DNA from: JALHVH01 sp963773685
GTDB taxonomy: Bacteria; Acidobacteriota; Aminicenantia; Aminicenantales; Saccharicenantaceae
Direction: 5' to 3'
Length of the DNA: 64,000 nucleotides
NCBI GenBank assembly: GCA_963773685.1
Contig: CAVZBY010000013.1
Location: 62,001-126,000, forward strand
Shown: in pieces, positions 24,580-34,250 of the stretch
How positions within the stretch are numbered: position 1 is the first letter of the stretch
Layout: the number at the start of each line of letters is the position of its first letter
The notes under the pieces: generated by a model
The model's input: only the letters and a program-made list of their open reading frames with translations
Told to the model about the DNA's origin: nothing
Databases searched by the model: none
Translations under genes and position numbers: made by a program

Positions 24580-26648
24580 ATGCCGGGTTCAAACATGAAG
24601 CTCCGGGCGAAGGCCCTCTTCCTTCTCTTCGCCTTCGGCGCGCTCAGCGCAACCGTTGCCTGCGGCCGGAAACGCGAGGTCTGCCGGGACCTTCCGGCCA
24701 GCATCGTCTGGGAAAAGAGCCAAACGACGATCCATCCGGGAACAGGGAGCATGAATGTCTGGGAGGGGTGGGCCGTCAAGGGGGATCATTTCGAGGCCTC
24801 CAAGAACCGCTCGAGGTTCATTTTCTGGAGGGCCCAAGGCGGTTCCCTGCGATTTCAAGTCACGTATTCGCTGGGAACCCATGATTGTATCCTGGCCTGC
24901 AACGGTACGAAGGCCGTCCTGCCGCCGGCCGCGTCCTTTTCGAAGATCTCCTTCGAATTAGAGGTGAGGAAAGGGTTCAACTTTCTCGAAACGTCGAAGA
25001 AGACCGGGGATACTCTCAAGATACGCGAGGTCCGGATCGGCACCCCCGCCGGCGACGATCACCACCTCCGGGAAGGCGAACAGTTCGTCGAATATTTTCC
25101 CCCGGGCGAGGGCTCTATTCTTTTCCATGGCAAGGGTTCCTTGGTCATTGAAAAGGCGGAAACCCGGGAAGGGGAGATCGGGAGCGAGTCCAGGAGGCTG
25201 GAAACCTCCCGTTCAAGAAGGGATCTCCGCTTATGATTTCCGATTTTCCAGGATCGGTTATCCTGAAGATCTCGGCCCCTAAGGGGGCTTTCGATATCCT
25301 CCGCCATGATTTCCGGGAAAATAAGGCGACGCCGCTTCCGGCGGCGGTGGTGACGGGAAAAAGGCCCGACGTCTTCATTTTTCTCATCGACGGCTGCCAG
25401 GCCAAACATCTCTCGACGTTCGGATATGATCGAAAGACATCTCCTGCGATCGATGAACTGGCCCGGGACAGCGTCGTTTTCGAGAATGCTTATGCCAACG
25501 CGACCATTACGCAAAGCAGCGTGGCCACGATCCTTTCCGGCCTTTATCCCGATCGGCACGGGCTGTTGATCCAAAGAACCCGCTTGCCGGGAAGCGTCAC
25601 CCTTTTGCCGGAGTTCATGAAATCCCTGGGATATCGCACGGCCCTGTTCAGCGCCTCTTACCAGGTGACCCCCGATCTGGGGTTCGGACAGGGCGTGGAT
25701 GACTTCATCCCGAATTATCTGAACGCGAAGCCCGACCTCCCGAACGAAACGGATTCCGGCTCGGCCCCGCCGATAGCCAAAGACTTCTTTGGCTGGCTTA
25801 AAAATCCGGGGCCGCGTTTTGCCTATCTCCATTTCATGGAGCCCCATTGGCCCCTTTTGCCGCCATCGCCGTTCCTCGACATGTTCAAAGAGGCGCCCCC
25901 CGCCCGTGTTCCGGCGGGACTCTATGGCCGATTGCGGGAAATGGAAAACAGCGGCTATCGTTTCTCCGGCGAAGAGGCGGAGGACGCGAGGGCCGACTAC
26001 GATTCGGACATCGCCTACATCGACTTTCAGCTGGGAAAGATCTGGCGGGGAATGCGGGAGCGCGGCCTGTACGATGAGAGCGTGATCATCCTGCTCTCGG
26101 ATCACGGGGAGGCCTTCTTTCGAGCATGGACAGGTCTGGTCCCACGGGGTCAATGTTTTCGACGAGACGACGCATGTGCCCTTGATCGTCAAGCTTCCGA
26201 AGAGCCTGGATCGAAGAGGCCGGATCTCGAACGTGGTGCAGCTCGTGGACGTCTTTCCTACGATCGCCGGCCTTTTCGGGAGATCGTTGGAGGGCGACGG
26301 GCGGGACGTGTTGCGCCTTTCGGGCCCGGGAGAAGGATGACACGTTCGCCGTGTCCAGGACGGCGTGGTACTTTACCGGAGAAAAGCCCGCGACGTATTC
26401 TATGCGGTGGAGGAATTGGTATTACATCCTCAATACGGAGACCCGCAAAACCCAGCTTTATCAACTCGATCGAGATCCCCGGCGTGACGTTCCTGCCCCT
26501 GAATCCTCTGATCGCCACGCTTTTCGAAGCCCGGTTCCTCAGCTGGTACAAGGGCTTCGAGAAGCTGGATGTTCCCCTGGGCCCGCTCAGGCGCCGAAAG
26601 ATGTCGGACAAGGAAGTCGAAGCGTTGAAATCGTTGGGGTATCTCTAA
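24580..26648 (+). CDS. Lipoprotein with alkaline-phosphatase-superfamily (sulfatase-like) domain, copy 1, frameshifted
   Basis: After repair this is about 687 aa in two parts. Residues 1-215 carry a lipoprotein signal (lipobox TVAC) and an unrecognised beta-rich domain (GSMNVWEGWAVKGDHFEAS). Residues 250-687 are a sulfatase/phosphoglycerol-transferase-like domain: metal-binding RPDVFIFLIDG near 265, ITQSSVATILSGLYP near 308, LLSDHGEAFF near 504. The sulfatase formylglycine Cys/Ser is replaced by Thr, so it is more likely a Thr-dependent phospho-transferase or hydrolase than a sulfatase. Five apparent insertions (about 25231, 25256, 26121, 26337, 26488) break the frame. Comparison with the neighbouring copy locates them well. 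It ends KSLGYL. A near-identical architecture follows directly downstream. Confidence 0.75.
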
Positions 26649-26717
26649 ATGGGCCTGCGGTTTTTCCGGGCGGCCGCGGGCATGGGAACGGGCCCGGGGC
26701 CGGGTTTCAACAGGAAG

Positions 26718-28766
26718 ATGCCCACGAAGACGATAGGGTTCATTCTATCGATGTTGATCTTGCCCCTGACGGTCCTTGTCTGCAAGCGGGAACCTCGGAT
26801 ATGCCGGACCCTCCCGGCCAGCATCGTCTGGGAAAAGGATCAGGCCGTGATCCATCCAAGAACAGGGTCCATGAACGTCTGGGAGGGATGGGCTGTCCGA
26901 GGGGATCATTTTGAAGCCAGCAAGAACCGCTCGAGGTTCGTTTTCTGGCGGAACAAGGGCGGCTCATCGAGATTTCGGATCACGTATTCGCTGCGATCGA
27001 AGAACGGCATCTTGATGTGCAACGAGAAACAGGTTGCCCTGCCGCCGGCAGACGGGCTTTTCAAAGATCTCCTTCGACTTCAAACTGAAGAAAGGATTCA
27101 ATTTTCTCGAGACTTCGAAGCAAGACGGGGGATACGCTCAAGATCAGCGAGATCGAGATCGGCGATGGCGCGGACGATGATCACCATCTCCGGGAAGGCG
27201 AACAATCTGGTCGAGTATTTTCCCCCCGGCGAGGGCTCCCTCCTATTCAGCGGCCAGGGTTCCTTGATCATTGAAAAAGCGGAAACCCGGGAAGGGGGGA
27301 TCGAGAGCGAATCCAGGAGGCTGGAACCCTCCCGTTCCAGGAAGGGATCTCCGTTATGATTTCCGGTTTTCGAGGATCGGTTACCTGAAGATCACGGCGC
27401 ATAAAGGGACTTTCGATATCCACCGGCATGAATTCCGGGAAAAGAAGGCGGCGCCGCCTCCCCCTCCGGTGGAGACGGGGAAAAGGCCCGACGTCTTCGT
27501 CTTTCTCATCGACGCCTGCCAGGCCAAACACCTCTCGACCTATGGATACGCGCGAAGGACATCTCCTTCGATCGATGCGCTGGCGCGCGACGGTGTCGTC
27601 TTCGAGAACGCCTACGCCAATGCGACCTTTACGCCGTCGAGCGTCGCCACGATCCTGACCGGCCTTTATCCCGAGCGGCACAACGTGAGGATCCAGGTCA
27701 GGATCGCTTGCCGGATCGCGTCGCCACTTGCCCGAGTTCATGAAGTCCCTGGGGTATCATACGGCGGTGTTCAGCTCCTCTATCAACGTCGCGCCCCGGT
27801 TCGGATTCAGCCGGGGCGTGGATGATTTCGTCGGCCGCTATATGCGGGCGAGGCCGCATGATCCCCGCAGATCGGAGGCCGGTTCAGCCCCGCCCCTGAA
27901 GGAAGGCTTTTATCGCTGGCTCAATGACTCGGGGCCCCGTTTCGCCTATCTCCATTTCATGGAGCCCCATTGGCCGCTCTTGCCGCCGCCTCCGTTCCTC
28001 GACATGTTCAAGGGGCCGCGCTCGGCCCCGGCCGGGCTCTATGACCGAGTTCGGCAAATGGAGAACAGCGGCCATCAGTTCTCCGGCGCTGAGGTGGAGG
28101 AGGCGAGGGCCGACTACGATTCGGACATCGCGTACATCGACTCTCAACTGGGAGAGATCTGGCAGTGGATGCGGGAGCATGATCTGTATGATGAGAGCGT
28201 GATCATCCTGCTATCGGATCACGGCGAGGCCTTCTTCGAACATGGCCAGGTTTGGTCCCATGGGAACAACGTTTTCGACGAGACCACACATGTGCCCCTG
28301 ATCATCAAGCTCCCGAAGAGCCTGGATGTGAAGGGCCGGATCTCCAACCTTGTGCAGCTTGTGGACGTCTTCCCTACCGTTGCCGGCCTTTTCGGGAAGA
28401 CGCTGGAATGCGACGGCCGGGATGCCTTGCGCTTCTTGGGTCAGGAGCCGATGGATGACACTTTCGCCATATCCAGGACGGGGTGGTTCTACCACCGGCG
28501 AACAACCCGCCGCTTATTCCCTGCGCTGGAAGAACTGGTATTACATCCTCGATACGAAGACCCGAAAAGCCCAGCTCTATCAGCTTGACGGAGATCCGTC
28601 GCGCGACGTCCTGTCCATGAATCCCCGGATCGCGACCCTGTTCGAAGCCCGGTTCTTCGATTGGCTCAAGGATTTTCAGAAGCTGGACGCTCCCTTCGAC
28701 CGGTCGGAGCTCCCGAAGATGTCGCCCCAGGAGATCGAGGCCCTGAGATCGTTGGGTTACCTCTGA
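26718..28766 (+). CDS. Lipoprotein with alkaline-phosphatase-superfamily domain, copy 2, frameshifted
   Basis: A paralogue of the preceding gene in tandem, about 680 aa after repair, with the same N-terminal domain (PASIVWEKDQAVIHPRTGSM) and the same catalytic part: RPDVFVFLIDACQ, FTPSSVATILTGLYP with Thr at the nucleophile position, and LLSDHGEAFFEHGQVWSHG. Six apparent insertions (about 27064, 27129, 27207, 27349, 27703, 28489) are needed to explain the frames. The start is uncertain. ATG 26718 gives a signal-like sequence aligned with copy 1, while ATG 26649 directly follows the stop of copy 1. The lipobox is weaker here (VLVC). It probably modifies a surface glycan or lipid, given the glycosyltransferase genes that follow, but the substrate is unknown. 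Confidence 0.73.
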
Positions 28767-28783
28767 CCGGACAGGCCCTGGTG

Positions 28784-30371
28784 TCAGGGCGAAACAGCCG
28801 GGTGCCTATCTTTCCTGCCCCGGGGAAGGAGCGAGGAGACGACCGTCGGCAGGCATACCCAAGCTCCCAAGTAGGAGGGCAACAGGTATCTCCAAAGTCC
28901 GGCCGGTCCGGCCAGGAGATAGGCGACGAGGTAGACCAGGCTGACAAGGGAGGGGACGATCCATTCGACCCTGCGCTTGACGAGCCCCAGGCCGAGAAAG
29001 AAAGCCGAGAACAAGAGGAAAATATAGTGGCGGAAGATCAGCGCAGGCACCGGATGGCCGAGCAGGAACTTCATCAGCCTGACATATCCGGATCTGATCG
29101 AGGGGAGCTTCGAGTCGTAAGAGATCCTGAGCCTGGCCCGGGCGGCCTCGTACCGCGGCTCTTCTTTCAGGACTCCCCAGGATTGGTAGCCGATCTCCGA
29201 GAACTGGGAAAGATGCCCAAGGTAACAGAGTTGATGCTTTAAATAACCTCCGGGATGCCGGATGGCCGTTTGAACGACCTTCTTCAGGATGAAGAGGTTC
29301 TTCTCGATGGGGATCCTTTTGAGGACGGGCGGGAAAATCCCTTTTGTAGATAATATAGTCTCCCGAGCTGCAGTCGTATCTCTCGATGAGCTTTTGAAAG
29401 ACGCCCTTCCGGAATTCTCCGTCGATGGACCGTCTCTCCCGGTCGATCTCCGCCGGGCTCATCCGTCCCATCGAATGGACGATCGTCCCGACATACTGAG
29501 TGAACACTCCGTGGATCTGGGATCGCGCGACCCGGGCCACTTTGGGGCTGAGCTCGATCAGCCGGCCGGGCAGGATGCTCAGGACGACGAGGGCCGCCGC
29601 GACCAGGGCCTTTTTCGCCCATCCGCGCTTTTGCGGGAAATAGAACAGTAGGATCACGATGGGGACGATGACGCAAAGAAGGGCTTCCCGCCTGAACATG
29701 ACGGCGACGGAAAGAGACAATACGGAGAGAAACAGCGTGATCGTTTTCCCGTCCTTGACCGATCTGATCAGGAGGCCCATCGCCAACATCAGGAAAATGG
29801 TCCCCCAGGCCATCGAGGTCGTGGCATTCGAATAGAGCCAGAGCGGCGGCAGGAGGGCGACCAGGATGGAATGGGCCAGGAAGGCCCGGTCGCCTTTGGT
29901 CACCTGGCGGATCAGGGTGAAAAGGGCTCCCCAGAAAAGCGAGCCCTGGAGGAAGCTCAACAGGCTGGGGGACTTTACGAAATGTTGCGTGAAATGCATG
30001 AGCATAGGCAACAAAGGAGCGTTCCAGTTGGAGTATTGATCGGCCAAAGCGTTCTGCCAGTGGGCCAGCGCATCGACCGACATGACGGCCGGATAAAAGA
30101 CGAGCAGCCAGAATCCGCCGAGGGCCGGGGACAGGCAGAGGATAAAGCTCGTCGTGCCAAATGGCCGGCTCTCCTTCCCCTGCCAGAGGACGGCCGCGCT
30201 GATGAAGATCGCCGCGATCCAAAGCCCGCTGACCAACGTCGCCAGAACGGACGCGACGGGGCGCCCGGCGAAGATCCTATTCCAGGCGGGGAACAGGAGA
30301 AGGGCGGGAACGGAAGCGAGCAGGCCGGACCCCCAGAGAACCCTGGGTCCCACGCGCGAGATATCGGTCAT
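28784..30371 (-). CDS. Polytopic membrane glycosyltransferase-like protein (DUF6020/GT-C type), frameshifted
   Basis: A 528-aa (repaired) membrane protein with about ten to twelve helices. Near residue 95-120 it shows YPAVMSVDALAHWQNAL followed by YSNWNAPLLPMLMHF, the acidic first-loop signature of DUF6020 and related GT-C enzymes that use polyprenyl-linked sugars. One apparent insertion of A near 29344 splits it after residue ~342. The second part contains more helices (FLLFSAFFLGLGLV, SLVYLVAYLLAGPAGLW). It follows the GT2 gene by six bases on the minus strand, which may supply the polyprenyl-phosphate sugar donor. The exact reaction is not known. Confidence 0.72.
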
Positions 30372-30377
30372 CGGCCC

Positions 30378-31061
30378 TTAATCGACGAACCTGTACTTGA
30401 TCAGCACGAGGACGGCCTCGATGCCGTCCTTCCAGCCGATCTTCTTCCCTTCCTTCACGCTCCTGGCCCGGAAAGAGATCGGGACCTCATGGATCCGGTG
30501 GCCGCGCTTGCGGAGCCTGGCGGTCACCTCGGGACAGAACTCGAAGCGCTCGCATTTGAGAGGCAGGCCCTTGAGGACATCCGCCCGGAATGCCTTGTAG
30601 CAGGTCGGCTCGTCGGTTATCCGGGCCCCGTAAAGGACATTGGTCATGACGGTCAGGATGAGGCCGGCCGCGCCGAAACGGGTGAACGGGACGTAATTCC
30701 TGAACCCGGGATGTCGCGAACCATAGACCACGCCGGCCCGGCCTTCGACGATCGGCGCGATGATCCGGGGGTAATCCCGGGGGTCGTATTCGAGGTCGGC
30801 GTCCTGGATGATGACGATGTCTCCCGTGACGTTGGGGATCGCGGTCCGGATCGCCGCGCCCTTCCCCTTGTTCCGGGCGTGGAAGATGACCTTGAAGCCG
30901 TCCTCGCGTTCCACCGAACGAAGGAATTCGCGAGTCCCGTCCGTCGAGCCGTCGTCGACGATGATGATCTCCTTGGCGATATCGATGGCCCTGACGCGCC
31001 GGAGGATCTCTTCGATCGTCCGCATCTCGTTATAAACAGGGATGATGACGGATAGGGTCAC
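30378..31061 (-). CDS. GT2-family glycosyltransferase (polyprenyl-phosphate mannosyltransferase-like)
   Basis: A cytoplasmic GT-A enzyme of the dolichol/undecaprenyl-phosphate hexose transferase type: LSVIIPVYNE at the N-terminus, IIVDDGSTDGT, then IIQDADLEYDP (the metal-binding DxD region) and GSRHPGFRNY. There are no C-terminal membrane helices, as in DPM1-like proteins. I chose GTG 31061 (about 227 aa, GGAA upstream) rather than ATG 31142, because a good promoter lies across that upstream ATG, which would be outside the transcript. Together with the GT-C gene it suggests transfer of a lipid-linked sugar to a surface polymer. Confidence 0.82.
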   Translation of the reverse strand: MTLSVIIPVYNEMRTIEEILRRVRAIDIAKEIIIVDDGSTDGTREFLRSVEREDGFKVIFHARNKGKGAAIRTAIPNVTGDIVIIQDADLEYDPRDYPRIIAPIVEGRAGVVYGSRHPGFRNYVPFTRFGAAGLILTVMTNVLYGARITDEPTCYKAFRADVLKGLPLKCERFEFCPEVTARLRKRGHRIHEVPISFRARSVKEGKKIGWKDGIEAVLVLIKYRFVD

Positions 31062-31126
31062 TTTATTTCCGGGTTCGCCGTCCGGCTGGGGATCTGCTGC
31101 CAATCTTGCGTCTTTCCTACGCCGGG

Positions 31127-31155
31127 ATGATAGACTCCGCATGGCGGATTGTCAA
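31127..31155 (-). promoter_or_regulatory. Sigma-70 promoter for the GT2/GT-C operon
   Basis: On the minus strand TTGACA (31155-31150), 17 bases, TATCAT (31132-31127). The in-frame ATG at 31142 lies between the two boxes, so it cannot be in a transcript from this promoter. This decides the GT2 start in favour of a downstream codon. Confidence 0.65.
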
Positions 31156-31180
31156 GCCGGGGTCGGGGGGCTAAGGGCGC

Positions 31181-31633
31181 CTATCTCGAGCGCTTCTTGA
31201 TCTCGGCGCGGATCTCGCGGTCGGTGTCCCGCTTCTTGAGCACGTCCCGCTTCTCGTACTCGCGCCGGCCCCGGACGAGGGCGATCTCGATCTTGACCTT
31301 GCCCCGGTCGTTGAACAGGACCTTGGTCGGGACGAGGGTGAAGCCGCGCTCCTTGATCTTCTGGCCGATCTTCCGGATCTCGCGCTTGTGGAGGAGGAGG
31401 CGGCGTTCGCGCAGGGGCTCATGGTTGAAGATGTTGGCGGCCTCGTAGGGGCTGATGTGGCACTTGACGAGGAAGATGTCCCCGCCCCGGACCTCGGCGT
31501 AGCTCTCCTTGAGGCTGATGCGGCCCTCGCGGATGGCCTTGACCTCGCTCCCGAGAAGCGCGACGCCGGCCTCGAAGCTCTCCAGGATCTCGTAATTGTG
31601 GTAGGCGGCCTTGTTGGCGGCGACGGTCTTCAT
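31181..31633 (-). CDS. smpB: SsrA-binding protein SmpB
   Basis: SmpB binds tmRNA and brings it to stalled ribosomes for trans-translation. The 150-aa protein is intact: NKAAYHNYEILESFEAGVAL near the start, LLGSEVKAIREGRISLKESY, the PYEAANIFNHEP segment, and a basic C-terminal tail ending EIKKRSR. Length is normal. Its start overlaps the stop of the CBS-domain gene (ATGA), so it belongs to the carD operon. The tmRNA gene is not seen in the window. Confidence 0.95.
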   Translation of the reverse strand: MKTVAANKAAYHNYEILESFEAGVALLGSEVKAIREGRISLKESYAEVRGGDIFLVKCHISPYEAANIFNHEPLRERRLLLHKREIRKIGQKIKERGFTLVPTKVLFNDRGKVKIEIALVRGRREYEKRDVLKKRDTDREIRAEIKKRSR

Positions 31634-32900
31634 CGGGGCGCCCCGTCGCCGGCGGGGGCCGTTCGGACCCGGATGAGGCTGATGTGCCGCTTGTTCATCC
31701 GCTCGACGACGAAGCGGCGCCCCTCATGCTCCAGGGCGTCCTTTTCCTTGGGGATGCGGCCGAACTCGTACAGGAAGAACCCGGCCAGGGTCGTATAGTC
31801 CTTTTTCTCGGGGATCCGGAAGGGCAGGACCCGGTTGATCTCGTTGATCGGAAGCGGAGCCCTTGATGAGGGTATCGCCGTCGCCGGCCGCCTGGAACCA
31901 GGCCTCGGAGGTTTCGTCCTGCTCGTCCTGGATGTCGCCGACGATCTCCTCGATGATGTCCTCGAGGGTCACGACGCCCTCGAGGCTCCCGAACTCGTCC
32001 ACGACGAAGGCCATGTGGACCGCGTTCTCCTGCATCTGGAGGAGGACCTTCTCCATGGGCGCCGATTCGGGGACGAAGAACGGCTTTCGGAGGACGGACC
32101 TCAGGTCGAACTCCTTCCCCTCGAGAAGGAGGGCGACGACGTCCTTGGCGTGGAGGAGCCCCTCGATGTTGTCCATCCGCCCCTTGAAGACGGGGTATCG
32201 GGAGATATCCGGCCGAGCGGATGGTCTCCCGGACCTGGGCCGCGGGGGAGTCGACCTCGATGGCCCGGACCTGAGGCCGGGGGACCATGATCTCCTTGAT
32301 GGGGCGGGAGCCGATGTCCAGGATCCCGGAGATCATCCGCCGCCGCGGGGAGGACAGGCCTCGGACGCCCGAGCCGAGCATGATCCGGACCTCCTCCTCC
32401 CCCATCGTCCCGTACAGGCCCTCGGCCCGGCCCCGGGCGGAGGGGAAGAGCAAGCCGGACAGGAACGAGAGGACCCGGACGAACGGGCTGAAGACCGCCA
32501 TGAGGAGGCGGATGGGGTGGATGAAGAAGAAAGCGGTCTTGACGGGGTTGTGGGCGGCGAAGGTCTTGGGATTGATCTCCCCGAAGAAGAGGACGAGGAG
32601 GGTCGTGAACAGGGTGGCCAGGAGGACGGCCTCGTTCTTGTTGGGGATGAAGGATACGAAGACCGTGGTGGCGACGGAAGCGGCAGCGGCATTGACCAGG
32701 GTGTTCCCGATGAGGATGGTCGCCAGCAGGCTGTCGATCCGGGCGACGACCCGGCGGACGAGCCGGGCCTTCTTCGAGCCGCGGGCTTCGAGGGATTCGA
32801 GGGTGTAGGGGTTGGCCGCCACGAAGGCCGTCTCGGAGGAGGAGAAGAAGGCGCTGAGGACGAGGAACAACAGGAAGAGAAGGACTGACGGCAGAAGCAT
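31630..32900 (-). CDS. DUF21/CBS-pair membrane protein (CorC/HlyC family), frameshifted
   Basis: A 422-aa (repaired) inner-membrane protein: an N-terminal CNNM/DUF21 domain with about four helices (starting LLFLFLVLSAFFSSSETAF), two CBS repeats (IMVPRPQVRAIEVD and MAFVVDEFGSLEGVVTLED), and a C-terminal CorC_HlyC domain ending in RMNKRHISLIRV. Family members are tied to magnesium or other divalent cation export. Two apparent insertions near 32215 and 31858 break the frame; removing them gives exactly one open frame. It sits six bases after carD and overlaps smpB, so all three are one operon. Confidence 0.85.
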
Positions 32901-32906
32901 CGAGGG

Positions 32907-33425
32907 TCAGGCGTCCAGCCGGGGCTTGTTGTCCTTGAAGCACCGGGACAGGGTCTCGAGGAGCCTCCGTTCGACCCGGGTCAGGGGCTCGCAGGAGGCC
33001 TCGGAGATCTCGCTGACGATGAGCTCCTTGGCCCGCTCCATCATCTTCTTCTCCCGGAAGGACAGGGGCTTGAGGAGGCTGAGGCAGAACAGGCTCTTGA
33101 GCACGAGGGCCATGTCCAGGAGCGTCCCGGACTTCATCAGGTTGATGTGCTCCTTGTAGCGCCCCTTCCAGTTCATCGACAGGTCGACGTTCCCGCTCCG
33201 CATGAACTGGAAGATCTTCTTGATGGCGCCCTCGGAGATGGGCCGGCGGATCCCCATCTCCATCGCCCCGGCCGAAGGCACCTGGACGAGGGTGTTGTTG
33301 TTGACGATCCGGAGATGGAAGATCTTGAACTTCTCCCCGTTGTAGGAGCCGTCCGTGATGTCCTCGACGATCCCGAGACCCTGGTTGGGATAAATGACCT
33401 TATCCCCGACTTTCAGTGAGTTCAT
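32907..33425 (-). CDS. CarD/CdnL-family transcription regulator
   Basis: CarD/CdnL proteins bind the RNA polymerase beta subunit and stabilise open complexes, especially at rRNA promoters. The 172-aa protein has the RNAP-interacting domain at the N-terminus (LKVGDKVIYPNQGLGIVEDI, about residues 3-65) and a helical C-terminal DNA-contacting domain. It resembles the family in length. The ATG at 33425 lies nine bases after a strong promoter's -10 box, so no ribosome-binding site is expected. It heads the carD, CBS-protein, smpB operon. Confidence 0.92.
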   Translation of the reverse strand: MNSLKVGDKVIYPNQGLGIVEDITDGSYNGEKFKIFHLRIVNNNTLVQVPSAGAMEMGIRRPISEGAIKKIFQFMRSGNVDLSMNWKGRYKEHINLMKSGTLLDMALVLKSLFCLSLLKPLSFREKKMMERAKELIVSEISEASCEPLTRVERRLLETLSRCFKDNKPRLDA

Positions 33426-33434
33426 TGAGCCTCT

Positions 33435-33463
33435 ATTATAACCGAACGGGGGCCGGGGGTCAA
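33435..33463 (-). promoter_or_regulatory. Promoter of carD (divergent to rpmH)
   Basis: On the minus strand TTGACC (33463-33458), 17 bases, TATAAT (33440-33435). The start codon of carD follows after nine bases, so the expected transcript start lies within a few bases of the ATG. Confidence 0.8.
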
Positions 33464-33480
33464 CGATTCTCTTCGTCCAC

Positions 33481-33509
33481 TTGACAGATAACTTACTCTT
33501 TATTAATAT
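33481..33509 (+). promoter_or_regulatory. Promoter of the rpmH-rnpA-yidD-yidC block
   Basis: TTGACA (33481-33486), 17 bases, TAATAT (33504-33509) in the most A/T-rich stretch of the region. It is followed by an AAGGA ribosome-binding site and the rpmH ATG at 33542. Divergent from the carD promoter, with only 17 bases between the two -35 boxes. Confidence 0.8.
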
Positions 33510-33541
33510 AGTTGCCTCATCACTTAAGGAAGTCGTATGCC

Positions 33542-33676
33542 ATGAAGCGAACATTTCAGCCGAACAACCGTCGACGCAAGAAAACCCACGGATTCCGTGT
33601 CCGTATGAAAACCGCCGGGGGGGTGAAGGTCCTCAAGAGCCGCCGCGGCAAAGGCAGGAAGAAGCTCGCCGTATAA
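33542..33676 (+). CDS. rpmH: 50S ribosomal protein L34
   Basis: A 44-aa ribosomal protein: MKRTFQPNNRRRKKTHGF is the universal L34 opening and it ends with the usual basic GKGRKKLAV tail. It starts at ATG 33542 after an AAGGA site and is preceded by a strong promoter. The rnpA start codon follows its stop directly without a gap. This order is the conserved origin-proximal arrangement, although dnaA is not adjacent here. Confidence 0.97.
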   Translation: MKRTFQPNNRRRKKTHGFRVRMKTAGGVKVLKSRRGKGRKKLAV

Positions 33677-34030
33677 ATGGACGAACGCCTGACCCCTGGG
33701 GAGCGGATCAGAACGAAGAAGGATTTCGAGACCCTTTACAGGATAGGCCGCCGTTACAGAGGACGCCATTTTCATCTCGTTTATCACGCCAACGCGTTCG
33801 GGTTCCCCAGGATGGCCGTCGTCGTCAGCCGCAAGGTCGGCAACGCCGTCACGAGGAACAAGATAAAGAGGCGGGTCCGGACCCTGTTCCGCAGGAACAA
33901 AGCGCTGTTCACGAAGCCCATGGACATCATCCTCATCGCCAGGAAGGAGATCCTGGACCTGTCCTGGCCGGAGCTCGCCGCCCGGTACGCGGCCGCCATC
34001 GACGGGATCTTCCGGGAGCGGGCGGCTTGA
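33677..34030 (+). CDS. rnpA: Ribonuclease P protein component
   Basis: The protein subunit of RNase P, which matures tRNA 5' ends together with RNase P RNA. The 117-aa sequence has the family features: LRTKKDFETLYRIGRRYRG-like N-terminus (here IRTKKDFE), the RNR signature region VGNAVTRNKIKRRVR, and a conserved C-terminal helix. It abuts rpmH and overlaps yidD by one base (TGATG), all typical. Length normal. Confidence 0.95.
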   Translation: MDERLTPGERIRTKKDFETLYRIGRRYRGRHFHLVYHANAFGFPRMAVVVSRKVGNAVTRNKIKRRVRTLFRRNKALFTKPMDIILIARKEILDLSWPELAARYAAAIDGIFRERAA

Positions 34031-34239
34031 TGAAAGCCGTCGCCCTTGCCCTGATCAAGGCCTACAGGACCGTCCTGTCCCCGTTCCTCGGAACCCATTG
34101 CCGTTTTTACCCGACGTGCTCCGTCTATACCGCCGAGGCTATCCGCCGCCACGGCTTCTGGAAGGGCGTTTTCCTGGGGGGGAAACGGCTCCTCCGGTGC
34201 CATCCGTTCCATGAAGGCGGGATCGACCCAGTCCCTTGA
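34030..34239 (+). CDS. yidD: Membrane protein insertion efficiency factor YidD
   Basis: A 69-aa YidD protein that helps membrane protein insertion. It contains KAYRTVLSPFLGTHCRFYPTC, the diagnostic segment with conserved Cys residues, then YTAEAIRRHGFWKG and a final CHPFHEGGIDPVP. The gene overlaps rnpA and is followed 11 bases later by yidC. Confidence 0.95.
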   Translation: MKAVALALIKAYRTVLSPFLGTHCRFYPTCSVYTAEAIRRHGFWKGVFLGGKRLLRCHPFHEGGIDPVP

Positions 34240-34250
34240 GAGGTTGACAT

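Noticed and set aside
24580..26648. Annotation as a classical arylsulfatase
   Set aside because: The formylglycine C/S-x-P-S-R motif is absent; Thr is at the nucleophile position, so only superfamily membership is claimed.
33426..33541. Replication origin in the A/T-rich gap between carD and rpmH
   Set aside because: Only about 115 bases long, with two promoters accounting for the A/T content and no DnaA-box cluster seen.
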